This document shows, in pieces, positions 25,849-34,242 of a DNA stretch of 64,000 nt. A model generated the notes under the pieces. The model was not told the DNA's origin. It saw nothing but the letters and a program-made list of their open reading frames with translations, and made no database searches. Source of the stretch: an uncultured Prevotella sp. (lineage in GTDB: Bacteria > Bacteroidota > Bacteroidia > Bacteroidales > Bacteroidaceae); the NCBI GenBank assembly GCA_946188165.1, contig CAMHTW010000009.1, positions 25,996 to 89,995 of the forward strand, written 5' to 3'. Numbering within the stretch: the stretch's first letter is position 1; every line of letters starts with the position of its first letter. The position numbers and the translations under genes were made by a program.

Positions 25849-26988
25849 ATGGAAGAGAATAAAAATATAGCAATAAAAGTGGAACAGCAGAATAATGTGC
25901 TGTTTCAGGATGCCTGTCAGATTATTGAGCAGGCTCAGGAATCGGCTTATCGTCAAGTCAACGAGACGCTGATTAAGCGCAATTGGCTCTTGGGCCTAAG
26001 AATTCAGCATGAGGTGTTGAAAGACAAACGCGCTGAATATGGTGAACAGGTGGTAAAGGTTTTAGCAAAGGAACTGACCGCAAAATATGGAGAAGGTTTT
26101 ACTTGGAGAAATTTATATAACTATATCGATTTTTACTCAACATATAGCAGTTTTTTCTTGAAGGAGAATGGTGAGTCTGCAAACGTTCAGACGATTTTGC
26201 ACGCACTGAGTGCAAAATCTGAAAACATTTTCCACGCACTGCGTGCAAAATCTCCAATCAGGCTTTCATGGACCCATTACCGTATTATTTTACAGGAAAA
26301 TACGGACAGAGGCAGAGTGTGGTATGAGCAAGAAGCAGCACGCGAAATGTGGAGTACACGTACCTTGCAGCGCAATGTTAGCAGCCAGTACTATCATCGT
26401 TTACTCCAGTCGCAGAATAAGGAAGCTGTGCGAGGAGAGATGAAGCAACTGACGGCCCCGTTGCAGGACAAACTGGAGTACCTGAAAAATCCTGTAGTGG
26501 CAGAGTTTCTTGGCTTTAAGAATAATACTGATTATACGGAGAGTGATTTGGAACAAAGCATCATCGATCATCTTATCCAGTTCCTCATGGAATTAGGAAA
26601 AGGTTTTGCCTTCGTTGACCGTCAGAAGCATATTCATACGGAGAAGGAAGATTATTATATAGATCTTGTGTTTTACAACTATCATCTTCGCAGTTTTGTG
26701 CTTATCGACCTTAAAACTTCAAAACTTCGTCATCAGGACGTTGGGCAGATGGATATGTATGTGAGAATGTACGATGAGATGGTGCAACAGGAAGGACACA
26801 ACCCAACCATAGGACTCTTGCTTTGTGCTGAAACAGACGAAGACATTGCACGCTATTCCGTACTGAACAACAATGACCAACTATTTGCTGCGAAGTACCT
26901 TACATATATGCCTACAGAAGAGGAACTGCGTCGCGAGATTGAGCAACAGAAGGAATTTTTCCTTCTGCAACATAAGGAGGACGAGTGA
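25849..26988 (+). CDS. DUF1016/YhcG-family PDDEXK nuclease, copy 1
   Basis: 379 residues from ATG at 25849; an earlier in-frame start overlaps hsdM and is less likely. N-terminal DUF1016 helical domain (about 20-190) and C-terminal PDDEXK nuclease fold, where DYYIDLVFYN and FVLIDLKTSK supply the metal-binding D and the D-x-K pair, followed by QMDMYVRMYDE. Between them is an 11-residue tandem repeat (26194-26253). It sits inside the type I operon between hsdM and hsdS. A role in restriction or protection of the complex is inference. Confidence 0.85.
   Translation: MEENKNIAIKVEQQNNVLFQDACQIIEQAQESAYRQVNETLIKRNWLLGLRIQHEVLKDKRAEYGEQVVKVLAKELTAKYGEGFTWRNLYNYIDFYSTYSSFFLKENGESANVQTILHALSAKSENIFHALRAKSPIRLSWTHYRIILQENTDRGRVWYEQEAAREMWSTRTLQRNVSSQYYHRLLQSQNKEAVRGEMKQLTAPLQDKLEYLKNPVVAEFLGFKNNTDYTESDLEQSIIDHLIQFLMELGKGFAFVDRQKHIHTEKEDYYIDLVFYNYHLRSFVLIDLKTSKLRHQDVGQMDMYVRMYDEMVQQEGHNPTIGLLLCAETDEDIARYSVLNNNDQLFAAKYLTYMPTEEELRREIEQQKEFFLLQHKEDE
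26194..26253 (+). repeat. 33-base coding repeat with palindromic units
   Basis: Two 27-base units (26194-26220, 26227-26253) spaced 33 bases apart. Each carries an inverted repeat around GCACTG (TTTTGCAC / GTGCAAAA in the first). They encode TILHALSAKSE and NIFHALRAKSP. The segment precedes the conserved LSWTHY motif. Confidence 0.75.
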
Positions 26989-26990
26989 TT

Positions 26991-28061
26991 ATGGAAGAGA
27001 ACAAAAACATGACAAATGCGTTGATGATGACCTCACAAGACCTGATACAAGACCTGCGTCAGATCATTGAGGATGCGCGTGGTCATTTTGCATCAACAGC
27101 CAACTATGAATTGACCATGATGTATTGGCATATTGGCGAACGCATCAATCGCGAAGTACTTGGAAATCAACGCGCTGAGTATGGTAAGCAAATTGTGGCG
27201 CAAGTTGCGCAACAATTACAAGAAGAGTTTGGCAAAAAAGGATTTGAGGAAAGGACAATCCGCAGAATGATGCAATTTGCCCAAATGTTTCCTGATATTC
27301 AAATTGTGTCACCACTGGTGTCAAAATTGTCATGGTCTCATTTTCTGATAGTTATGCCACTTAAGGATGAACTGCAACGTGAGTTCTATCTGACGATGGC
27401 AGCATCTGAAAGATGGAGCAAAAGAACCCTTCAGGCAAAAATTGATGGCATGCTCTTTGAGCGTACCGCCATTGCCACGAAGCCCGACCAACTGATTAAG
27501 AAAGAACTCTCCACCTTGCGCGATGACAACATTATGTCACCTGACCTCGTATTCAAGAGCCCATATTTCTTGGAGTTTACAGGTTTGAAAGGAATGTATA
27601 GCGAAAGAGACCTTGAGGATAGCCTTGTGGCACATCTTGAGCAGTTCATCATCGAACTGGGTAACGGCTTCAGTTTTGTAGCCCGTCAAAAGCGGATGAT
27701 TATCGATGGTGAGGACTACTATCTCGACTTGCTTTTCTACCATCGTCGTCTGCATCGCTTGATAGCTATTGACCTCAAGTTGGGTCGCTTCAAAGCTCAG
27801 TACAAAGGACAGATGGAACTTTATCTGCGTTGGTTGGAAAAGAACGAGATGGAGCCAGGCGAGGATTCTCCACTTGGTTTGCTACTCTGTACTGAAGGTA
27901 ACGAAGAGCAAATTGAACTGCTCCAACTCGACAAGTCAGGCATCAAGGTTGCACAATACATGACAGAACTGCCTCCACGTGATGTTTTGATGCGTCAGAT
28001 TCAGAAGTCCCTTGAAGCAGTCAAAGCTCGCTTCGAAAACAATTTAGACGAAAAGGAATGA
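26991..28061 (+). CDS. DUF1016/YhcG-family PDDEXK nuclease, copy 2
   Basis: 356 residues from ATG at 26991; a GTG at 26985 overlapping the previous stop is an alternative. Same architecture as copy 1: DUF1016 domain with MMYWHIGERINREVLGNQRA, the motif LSWSHFLIVM, and a C-terminal nuclease with DYYLDLLFYHRRL, IAIDLKLGRFK and QMELYLRWLE. Both proteins start MEENKN, which suggests tandem duplication, but the bodies are well diverged. It overlaps hsdS by 4 bases (ATGA), so it is translationally coupled to it. Confidence 0.85.
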   Translation: MEENKNMTNALMMTSQDLIQDLRQIIEDARGHFASTANYELTMMYWHIGERINREVLGNQRAEYGKQIVAQVAQQLQEEFGKKGFEERTIRRMMQFAQMFPDIQIVSPLVSKLSWSHFLIVMPLKDELQREFYLTMAASERWSKRTLQAKIDGMLFERTAIATKPDQLIKKELSTLRDDNIMSPDLVFKSPYFLEFTGLKGMYSERDLEDSLVAHLEQFIIELGNGFSFVARQKRMIIDGEDYYLDLLFYHRRLHRLIAIDLKLGRFKAQYKGQMELYLRWLEKNEMEPGEDSPLGLLLCTEGNEEQIELLQLDKSGIKVAQYMTELPPRDVLMRQIQKSLEAVKARFENNLDEKE

Positions 28062-29245
28062 TGGAAGAGTGGAAAGAATATAAGTTAGGGGAAGTTGTCA
28101 ATATTTTAGACAGCAAACGCGTACCTCTATCCTCAAAGGAGAGAAGTACACGACAAGGCTGCTATCCATATTATGGTGCCCAAGGAATTATTGATTATAT
28201 TGATGATTATCTATTTGATGGGACATATTTACTTATTGCTGAAGATGGCGAGAATTTAAAATCGCAAAAGCAGAATGTTGCTCAGCTCGCCTCAGGTAAA
28301 TATTGGGTAAACAATCATGCTCATATTCTAGAAAGTAATGGGGAAAGCGACATACGTTATATATGTTACCTGTTGAACACCCTAGATTTATCAGGTTATA
28401 TAACTGGCTCCGCACAACCAAAATTGAATCAAGCAAATCTTGTAAAAATATCGATTAAGCTTCCTCCGTTAGAATTACAAAAGTATATCGCTGACTGCTT
28501 ATCTGTTTTTGACAATAAAATTGAGGTTAATCGTAAGATAAACGAGAATTTGGAGCAGCAGGCACAGGCTTTGTTTAAGTCTTGGTTTGTAGATTTTGAG
28601 CCCTTCAAAAATGGAGAGTTTGTGGAGTCAGAATTGGGAATGATTCCGAAAGGATGGAGAGTGGGAACGTTAGATGAAATAGGAGATGTTGTTGGAGGAA
28701 GTACTCCGTCTAAATCAAAGCCAGAATTTTACACAGATAAAGGTTTTGCTTGGCTAACACCAAAGGACTTGTCAATATCAAATAACAAGTTTACAGCTAA
28801 AGGTGAAATTGATATAACTGAAGAAGGATATAAGAGTTGTAGTACTAAATTAATGCCGAAAGGGTCTGTCTTGTTCAGTTCTCGTGCTCCTATTGGTTAC
28901 ATAACTATAGCAAAGAATGACATATGCACGAATCAAGGATTTAAATCTGTTGTTCCCAAATTAGCAGGAACGGCATTTATCTATTATTTCTTAAAAATAT
29001 CAACAAAAGACATAGAAAATAAGGCAACTGGATCTACATTCAAAGAAGCATCAGGTGCATTAATGAAATCATTGCAATTGATTATAGCACCAGAAAGAAT
29101 ATTGCATGATTTTGAGAATATAATGAAGCCTTTGTTTACGCAACAAGAGGTTCTCGAAGACGAATCCCGCCGCCTTGCGGAACTTCGCGATACACTCCTT
29201 CCAAAGCTGATGTCGGGAGAACTAAAAGTAAATGATATACATTAA
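28058..29245 (+). CDS. hsdS: Type I restriction-modification specificity subunit
   Basis: 395 residues with two target-recognition domains. The first starts EWKEYKLGEVVNILDSKRVP; the second starts IPKGWRVGTLDEIGDVVGGS. Each is followed by a helical spacer, the first ending EQQAQALFKSWFVDFEPF and the last LAELRDTLLPKLMSGEL. The two domains set the two half-sites of a bipartite target. Base composition is more AT-rich than hsdM and hsdR, as is common for exchangeable hsdS. No second partial hsdS and no recombinase is seen nearby. Confidence 0.92.
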   Translation: MMEEWKEYKLGEVVNILDSKRVPLSSKERSTRQGCYPYYGAQGIIDYIDDYLFDGTYLLIAEDGENLKSQKQNVAQLASGKYWVNNHAHILESNGESDIRYICYLLNTLDLSGYITGSAQPKLNQANLVKISIKLPPLELQKYIADCLSVFDNKIEVNRKINENLEQQAQALFKSWFVDFEPFKNGEFVESELGMIPKGWRVGTLDEIGDVVGGSTPSKSKPEFYTDKGFAWLTPKDLSISNNKFTAKGEIDITEEGYKSCSTKLMPKGSVLFSSRAPIGYITIAKNDICTNQGFKSVVPKLAGTAFIYYFLKISTKDIENKATGSTFKEASGALMKSLQLIIAPERILHDFENIMKPLFTQQEVLEDESRRLAELRDTLLPKLMSGELKVNDIH

Positions 29246-29251
29246 TATAAT

Positions 29252-32200
29252 ATGAATACCAACCACCATACAGAAGAAAGTTACGAGAACACATTGATAC
29301 AGCTATTCCAAGATTTGGGATATCAGTATGAGTGTGGTTACGACGTGGAGCGTGACTACAGGAATCCTTATTATGAGGGGGATTTGCGCGAGGCGTTACA
29401 CAGGCAGAACCCCATGTTGAGTGAGGAGGTGCTGAATGAGGCGTTCCGCTTGATTACGCATGTGAATGAGGGTGTTCTGGAACAGCGTAACGAGCAGTTG
29501 ATGGACTATCTGCAGAATGGTGTGGAGGTAAAGTATGCAGAAGGGGGACGTTCAAAGACAGCCCTTGTAAATCTGATAAACTATGACAGCCCCTTGCAGA
29601 ATCATTTCAAGGTGGTGAATCAGTGGTCTGTCGTTGAATATGATAAAATACGTTGTGACTTGGTGGTATTCATCAATGGTCTGCCCCTTGTTGTGATAGA
29701 GTTGAAATCACCTACCAGGGAAGAAGCCAGTGATGAGGATGCCTATCTGCAAATAAAGCAGTATCAGCAGAAATGCCCTTCTTTATTTGTATATAATGCT
29801 TTCTCCGTTATCAGTGACCAACTGACCTCAAAGGCTGGAACCATCACTGCGAAGGAAAACCGCTACATGGAATGGAAGAGTGTAGATGGGACAGTAGAGA
29901 CAAATGCTATAGCTGACTACGAAACATTCTTCAATGGTATCTTCAGAAGAGAAAGACTCATTGATATCATACAGAACTTCATCTGCTTTGACCATAAGGA
30001 CGGAAAGATAGCAAAAATAATGGGAGCCTATCATCAATACTTTGCTGTAAACAAAGCATTGGTAAAGACAGAAACGGCAATAGGTGGCGATGGTAAGATT
30101 GGCGTCTTCTGGCACACACAAGGCTCAGGAAAGAGTCTCTCAATGGTGTTTTATGTGCATAGGTTGATACAGCTCTATCCACAATGCACCATAGTGGTGG
30201 TGACTGACAGAAACGATTTGGACCAGCAGCTATATGAGCAGTTTGCAGGATGCCAGAAGTTTATAAGACAGGAACCGCAACGTGTTGGCTTCGACCTGAA
30301 CGAAAAGGGTAAACTTACCAAAACGGCAGGACGTGAAGACCTCGTAAGGAAACTGAAAGACCTGCAGACGGGTGGTATCATCTTTACCACCATTCAGAAA
30401 TTTGAGGAGGGAACAGGGTTGCTGAGTGACAGGAATAACATCATAGTAATCACAGACGAGGCACACCGTTCACAATATGGTGACGAACATTGGGATGCGA
30501 AAGCAGAGAAGATGAAGAAAGGCTTTGCGCTGTTTATGCGAGAGTCTTTGCCTCATGCCTCGTTCATAGGCTTTACAGGTACGCCAATTTCTCAAAGAGA
30601 CAGAGACACGAAGGAGGTATTTGGCGACTATATTGACGTCTATGATATGACGCAGGCTGTGGCTGATGGCGCCACAAAACCTGTTTACTATGAAAGCCGT
30701 GTCATAAAACTGAATCTGAATGATGAAGCTCTGCACAAACTCGATGAAGAGTTTGACCGCCTGGCAGACGAAGGAGCAACGGATGAACAGATAAACAAAG
30801 CTCGTCAGGAGAATAGCGGACTGAAAGAAATATTGTGTCATCCTGATACGATAGACAGTCTTTGTAAAGACATTATTGAGCACTATGAAAAGAATCGCCA
30901 ATTTGAACTGACGGGCAAGGCGATGATAGTGGCATATAATAAAGAGGCTGCTGTAAAGATTTACAGGAAGATGCTGGAACTGCGCCCAGAATGGACTGAG
31001 AAGATTCATGTAGTGGCGAGTGCAGCAAATAATGACAAGGAAGAATGGCACGATGTGATAGATGCCAAGCGGAACAAAGAATATGCAGCCCTCTTCAAGG
31101 ATGACAATAGCCCAATGAAGATTGCCATTGTGGTGGATATGTGGCTGACAGGTTTTGATGTGCCAAGTCTTGCAACCATGTATGTCTATAAACCCATGAA
31201 AGAACACAACCTGATGCAGGCAATAGCCAGAGTAAACAGAGTGTTCCCTGAAAAGGAAGGAGGACTGGTTGTAGATTATGTGGGTATAGCAGGGGCTTTG
31301 AAACAAGCTATGCAGGACTATACAAGTCGTGACAAGAAGCAGTTTGGTGACCCAGATATCAGCAAGACGGCATTAGTAAAGTTCCAAGAGAAACTGGAAA
31401 TCTGTCGTGACCTGATGCATGGATTCGATTATAGCAGATGGTATGAAGGTACAGACCCAGAACGCAGCAAACTGATTACAAGTGGTGTGAATTTCATGCT
31501 GGAGGGAGATAAGCAGGAAAGACGCAAAAACTTTATTACTGAAAGCCAATTACTGCATAATGCACAGACATTGTGTAAGTCGTTGATTCCTGATCATGAT
31601 AAGTTGGAAGTCACCTTCATGGATGCCGTGAGGGTTATGCTTCTAAGACTGGATGCAAAAGGAACCACCATATCGAAGCACGATATAAACGAGCGAATAT
31701 CTCGCTTATTGGAACAGAGTCTGCAAAGTCAGGGTGTGGAGGTGCTGACTCCCAATGTGAAATTCTCACTATTTGACCAGAGCTTCCTGAATGAGATAAA
31801 GAAGATGAAAGAGCGCAATCTGGCTCTGAAACTTTTAGAGAATCTTGTTCGGGATAAAATACGGAAGTTTGAACGTACCAATATCGTACAAAGTCTGAAA
31901 TTCAGTGAGATGATGAATAATGCTCTGTCTAACTACCTAAAAGGTATGCTAACCAATGAAGAGGTGATAGCAGAACTGCTTAGGATGGCAGAAGAAATCA
32001 GACGATGTGAAGAGGAAGGCAACGAGTTGGGACTGACTACAGAAGAGAAGGCTTTCTATGATGCACTCAGTTCACCTGAAGGAGTGAAGGACGCATATTC
32101 AAGTGAGGAATTCGTAAAACTCACAAAAGAACTGACAGAGCAGCTTCGCAAGAATAGAACTATAGACTGGAATCACAAGGATTCGGCTCGCGCCAAAATG

Positions 32201-32629
32201 CGAGTGATGGTAAAACGTCTGCTGAAGAAATATCACTATCCACCAGAGGGGCAGGAGCAGGCTCTTCAAACGGTAATGGCTCAATGTAACAGATGGGCAG
32301 ATGATGAAGGAAACTTTACGTTTGTGACATCTCGCTCTCAAACAAATGGCAGGAAGGCTGCGGAAATACAACTTATTCCAGAAGGCTCGATGCTTAAGGA
32401 TATTGAAGTTGATGACGATGTGCGCCGCTTAGTTCACAATATGATGGAACTTTATGAGGGTACAACTATCATGAATATTGTCATAGAATGTCAGAAAGAG
32501 TATCAGCAGAAATATTTCAGCATGAAAACTAATGACTGGCGCCACCTGATTCGTGACTATGTCAGAATGGTTACTGAACGTCCAGAACTTCAAGAGGAAG
32601 AGGTATTCAGGTTTGTGATAGCTGGATAA
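29252..32629 (+). CDS. hsdR: Type I restriction endonuclease, motor subunit
   Basis: 1125 residues. N-terminal RecB-like nuclease with RCDLVVFINGLPLVVIELKS, then a superfamily 2 translocase: Walker A HTQGSGKSLSM, DEAH box ITDEAHRSQYG, motif III IGFTGTPI, and a late motif AIARVNRVFPEK. A long C-terminal helical region contacts HsdM/HsdS. It translocates DNA and cuts away from the target. All catalytic motifs look intact, so the locus appears functional. It starts 6 bases after hsdS. Confidence 0.95.
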   Translation: MNTNHHTEESYENTLIQLFQDLGYQYECGYDVERDYRNPYYEGDLREALHRQNPMLSEEVLNEAFRLITHVNEGVLEQRNEQLMDYLQNGVEVKYAEGGRSKTALVNLINYDSPLQNHFKVVNQWSVVEYDKIRCDLVVFINGLPLVVIELKSPTREEASDEDAYLQIKQYQQKCPSLFVYNAFSVISDQLTSKAGTITAKENRYMEWKSVDGTVETNAIADYETFFNGIFRRERLIDIIQNFICFDHKDGKIAKIMGAYHQYFAVNKALVKTETAIGGDGKIGVFWHTQGSGKSLSMVFYVHRLIQLYPQCTIVVVTDRNDLDQQLYEQFAGCQKFIRQEPQRVGFDLNEKGKLTKTAGREDLVRKLKDLQTGGIIFTTIQKFEEGTGLLSDRNNIIVITDEAHRSQYGDEHWDAKAEKMKKGFALFMRESLPHASFIGFTGTPISQRDRDTKEVFGDYIDVYDMTQAVADGATKPVYYESRVIKLNLNDEALHKLDEEFDRLADEGATDEQINKARQENSGLKEILCHPDTIDSLCKDIIEHYEKNRQFELTGKAMIVAYNKEAAVKIYRKMLELRPEWTEKIHVVASAANNDKEEWHDVIDAKRNKEYAALFKDDNSPMKIAIVVDMWLTGFDVPSLATMYVYKPMKEHNLMQAIARVNRVFPEKEGGLVVDYVGIAGALKQAMQDYTSRDKKQFGDPDISKTALVKFQEKLEICRDLMHGFDYSRWYEGTDPERSKLITSGVNFMLEGDKQERRKNFITESQLLHNAQTLCKSLIPDHDKLEVTFMDAVRVMLLRLDAKGTTISKHDINERISRLLEQSLQSQGVEVLTPNVKFSLFDQSFLNEIKKMKERNLALKLLENLVRDKIRKFERTNIVQSLKFSEMMNNALSNYLKGMLTNEEVIAELLRMAEEIRRCEEEGNELGLTTEEKAFYDALSSPEGVKDAYSSEEFVKLTKELTEQLRKNRTIDWNHKDSARAKMRVMVKRLLKKYHYPPEGQEQALQTVMAQCNRWADDEGNFTFVTSRSQTNGRKAAEIQLIPEGSMLKDIEVDDDVRRLVHNMMELYEGTTIMNIVIECQKEYQQKYFSMKTNDWRHLIRDYVRMVTERPELQEEEVFRFVIAG

Positions 32630-32685
32630 ATAAATTTAGATTTTTCAAGATAGTTAGATAGGATGAATATGAAGAAACTCTATCC

Positions 32686-32754
32686 ATACTCTAAGCTGCT
32701 TCTAGGCTGCTTCTAGGCTGCTTCTAGGCTGCTTCTAGGCTTACTCAAGAGTAT
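32686..32754. repeat. Four-copy 11-base direct repeat framed by an inverted repeat
   Basis: GCTGCTTCTAG is repeated exactly four times at 32695-32738. The array is flanked by ATACTCT (32686-32692) and its inverted copy AGAGTAT (32748-32754). It is about 60 bases after the hsdR stop and before the terminator at 32810. Each unit boundary contains CTAG. Not a CRISPR: there are no spacers. Confidence 0.8.
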
Positions 32755-32809
32755 GCCTGCAGTATAGCAAGAGCGAAGCAAAAAAAATGATGTACATTTA
32801 TTAAGATAG

Positions 32810-32843
32810 AAGCGGCCACCTATAATAAGTAGCCGCTTTTTTT
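32810..32843 (+). terminator. Rho-independent terminator of the type I operon
   Basis: Stem AAGCGGC / GCCGCTT with a 15-base loop and seven Ts. It is about 180 bases after hsdR and is the first good plus-strand terminator downstream. Confidence 0.85.
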
Positions 32844-32991
32844 AGTCTTCTTTGAAGAATGATCCTTTGGGGATCTCGCTTTCACAAGCATTACCTTTGA
32901 GGACTATCTGCGATCGTTCGACGTGACGAGTGATCTGAGACTGCAGTTCAACCGGATGGCAAATACGTCTGAAGTTAATGGAGAAAAAATG

Positions 32992-33028
32992 GCGCGGCAC
33001 CGTGGTTGGTGTCGCGCTAATGTTTTTT
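32992..33028. terminator. Bidirectional terminator hairpin next to the 33-residue gene
   Basis: Ten-pair stem GCGCGGCACC / GGTGTCGCGC (one G-T pair) with a six-base loop. On the minus strand it is followed by CATTTTTTCTC, and on the plus strand by TAATGTTTTTTA, so it can end transcripts from both sides. It starts 10 bases after the minus-strand small gene stops. Confidence 0.8.
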
Positions 33029-33128
33029 AGGAGTACCATATAGATGGCATAGGTTTCTTCGCATTCGATTCAACCTTCTTTTGGTTGACCGTCATCTTCT
33101 CTTCTTTTACTTCTGTCTTCATATACAT
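33027..33128 (-). CDS. Small protein, 33 residues, own promoter and terminator
   Basis: ATG at 33128, stop at 33027-33029; a second ATG two codons in is an alternative start. The product (MYMKTEVKEEKMTVNQKK, then a short tail ending PMPSIWYS) is strongly charged with Lys and Glu in its first two thirds and ends in a short aromatic tail. No signal peptide, membrane segment or Cys. A promoter element lies 22 bases upstream and a strong hairpin terminator lies right behind it. I do not recognise the family and assign no function. Confidence 0.6.
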   Translation of the reverse strand: MYMKTEVKEEKMTVNQKKVESNAKKPMPSIWYS

Positions 33129-33368
33129 AGTTGGTTGATTTTTGTTGATGCAAAAATAGGGAATATTTCATATTATTGTTCTTTTATCGAACAATTTTTA
33201 GGGGAGATTAACATAATTCTACTGATTGTTGTATTTCTATTCACGGAATATCCAAAAGAAATTGAATATCAAGGTAATTGTGATTTAGAAATTCTGTGTC
33301 TTTTTGTAAACGAACACTCCTTCATACCTTTGCTGAAAAATTCAAAGATATGAGACGTGATTACTCTT
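33129..33368. other. AT-rich gap between the small gene and the umuC fragment
   Basis: 240 bases with several -7-like elements (minus strand 33151-33158 and 33343-33350; plus strand TAccTTTG at 33325-33332) but no other gene. The plus-strand element has no gene to drive and is probably chance. Confidence 0.5.
33151..33158 (-). promoter_or_regulatory. -7 promoter element for the 33-residue gene
   Basis: TAttTTTG on the minus strand, 22 bases before the ATG at 33128. No TTTG at the ideal upstream spacing. Confidence 0.5.
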
Positions 33369-33734
33369 TCAATTCTCAATATAGTGGGCCATGCGGGGTG
33401 GCGCAGAGATGTAGTCAACGGCCCAGTCTGGGTGTGCTTTCAGTTCCAGGTCGTTGGACGACTTGCCCGTGAAACGGTGCTGCGGGGCCTGCCACTGGCG
33501 CTGGTTGTTCACCTCACGCATCCGCTGTACCACTTCGAACAGTCGTGCTCGTCCACCAATGCCGTAGGCTTTCAAAGAGGGTGAAACGGCCAGACAGATG
33601 GTTTTCTCAGTACGGCTGACATCTGCCACCACAAGGTTCGTGGTCAGAGGGTCAAGTCCTCTGTCCACGCACTCTACTGAAGCGTAAAACGACTTCAGGT
33701 CGATGGCTATGTATGTCCGCTGAGCGTCCTGCAT
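33369..33734 (-). pseudogene. UmuC-like Y-family polymerase, truncated to 121 residues
   Basis: The text TYIAIDLKSFYASVECVDRG then LAVSPSLKAYGIGGRARLFE is the N-terminal palm/finger part of a UmuC-type (Pol V-like) Y-family polymerase, normally about 420 residues. The frame stops after AHYIEN, before the second catalytic motif (usually SIDEVF), and the downstream bases carry no continuation in any frame I read. Catalytic residues, thumb and little finger are gone, so it cannot be a polymerase. The usual umuD partner upstream is also absent. Confidence 0.75.
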
Positions 33735-33763
33735 CCGTTATTATCTGTGAAATGGGACAAAGT

Positions 33764-34063
33764 TTATTGAGCACTTTTCCCTGTACCATTACATTTAGCA
33801 CAGGAGTAAAGGCCATCAGGTGTTTTACCCATACCCCTACAGTCTGGACACTTGCCTTCCTTCAACAGTCGCTCTCGCTCCTTAACATCCTTTTTATCGC
33901 TGACCATTGTCCCTGGCCTGGCTTTATTCAAACCTTTATTCATATCGTACTCAGCCATTGGAACTAGCAGTTCTTCTGTGATCGTTCGACAAGAAGATAG
34001 CAAACAAACAACACCAACGACAATAAGTGTAAGCAATATAGATGTGACTCTAAATATCTTCAT
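33764..34063 (-). CDS. Small lipoprotein with two DnaJ-type CxxCxGxG motifs
   Basis: 99 residues from ATG at 34063 (MKIFRVTSILL), fixed by a full promoter upstream and by a lipoprotein signal ending VCLLSSC. The C-terminus has CPDCRGMG and CAKCNGTG, one pair of zinc-finger repeats like those of DnaJ. There is no J domain. Lipoproteins with one such zinc centre occur in Bacteroidales; function unknown. Confidence 0.75.
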   Translation of the reverse strand: MKIFRVTSILLTLIVVGVVCLLSSCRTITEELLVPMAEYDMNKGLNKARPGTMVSDKKDVKERERLLKEGKCPDCRGMGKTPDGLYSCAKCNGTGKSAQ

Positions 34064-34081
34064 CGTACTATTATTTGCTTG

Positions 34082-34112
34082 CAAAGGTACGAATAAGCGA
34101 GTACAATACAAA
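34082..34112 (-). promoter_or_regulatory. Promoter for the zinc-finger lipoprotein
   Basis: Minus-strand TTTG (34109-34112), 19-base spacer, TAccTTTG (34082-34089): exact consensus. 18 bases to the ATG. Confidence 0.75.
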
Positions 34113-34230
34113 AGGAAAACTTGTTTTTCTTTATATTGTCGAGCGCAAGTACTTTCGGCAAAGCTAAAGTTCGAAAAAAAGTTCACATTGCATCAGATTT
34201 GATGTCTTTTCGTGCTTCTGAATGTTACCG

Positions 34231-34238
34231 TACTTTTG
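34231..34238 (+). promoter_or_regulatory. -7 promoter element for the 110-residue gene
   Basis: TActTTTG, 4 bases before the ATG at 34243, with a T-rich block about 20 bases upstream. Implies a near-leaderless mRNA. Confidence 0.5.
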
Positions 34239-34242
34239 CAGT

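Noticed and set aside
28058..29245. Phase-variable hsdS inversion system
   Set aside because: Only one hsdS is present, with no partial copy, inverted repeats or recombinase close by.
32695..32738. Possible CRISPR array
   Set aside because: Units are 11 bases and directly joined, with no spacers and no cas genes nearby.
32842..33039. 65-codon minus-strand frame downstream of the 33-residue gene
   Set aside because: It overlaps the small gene's end and contains the strong bidirectional hairpin near its start, so transcripts should stop inside it. No family similarity seen; possibly a remnant.
33325..33332. Plus-strand TAccTTTG promoter element
   Set aside because: No plus-strand gene follows before the minus-strand umuC fragment; an 8-base pattern of this kind is expected by chance in AT-rich DNA.
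33081..33353. 90-codon plus-strand hydrophobic frame
   Set aside because: AT-rich, no promoter in place, and antisense to the better supported 33-residue gene.
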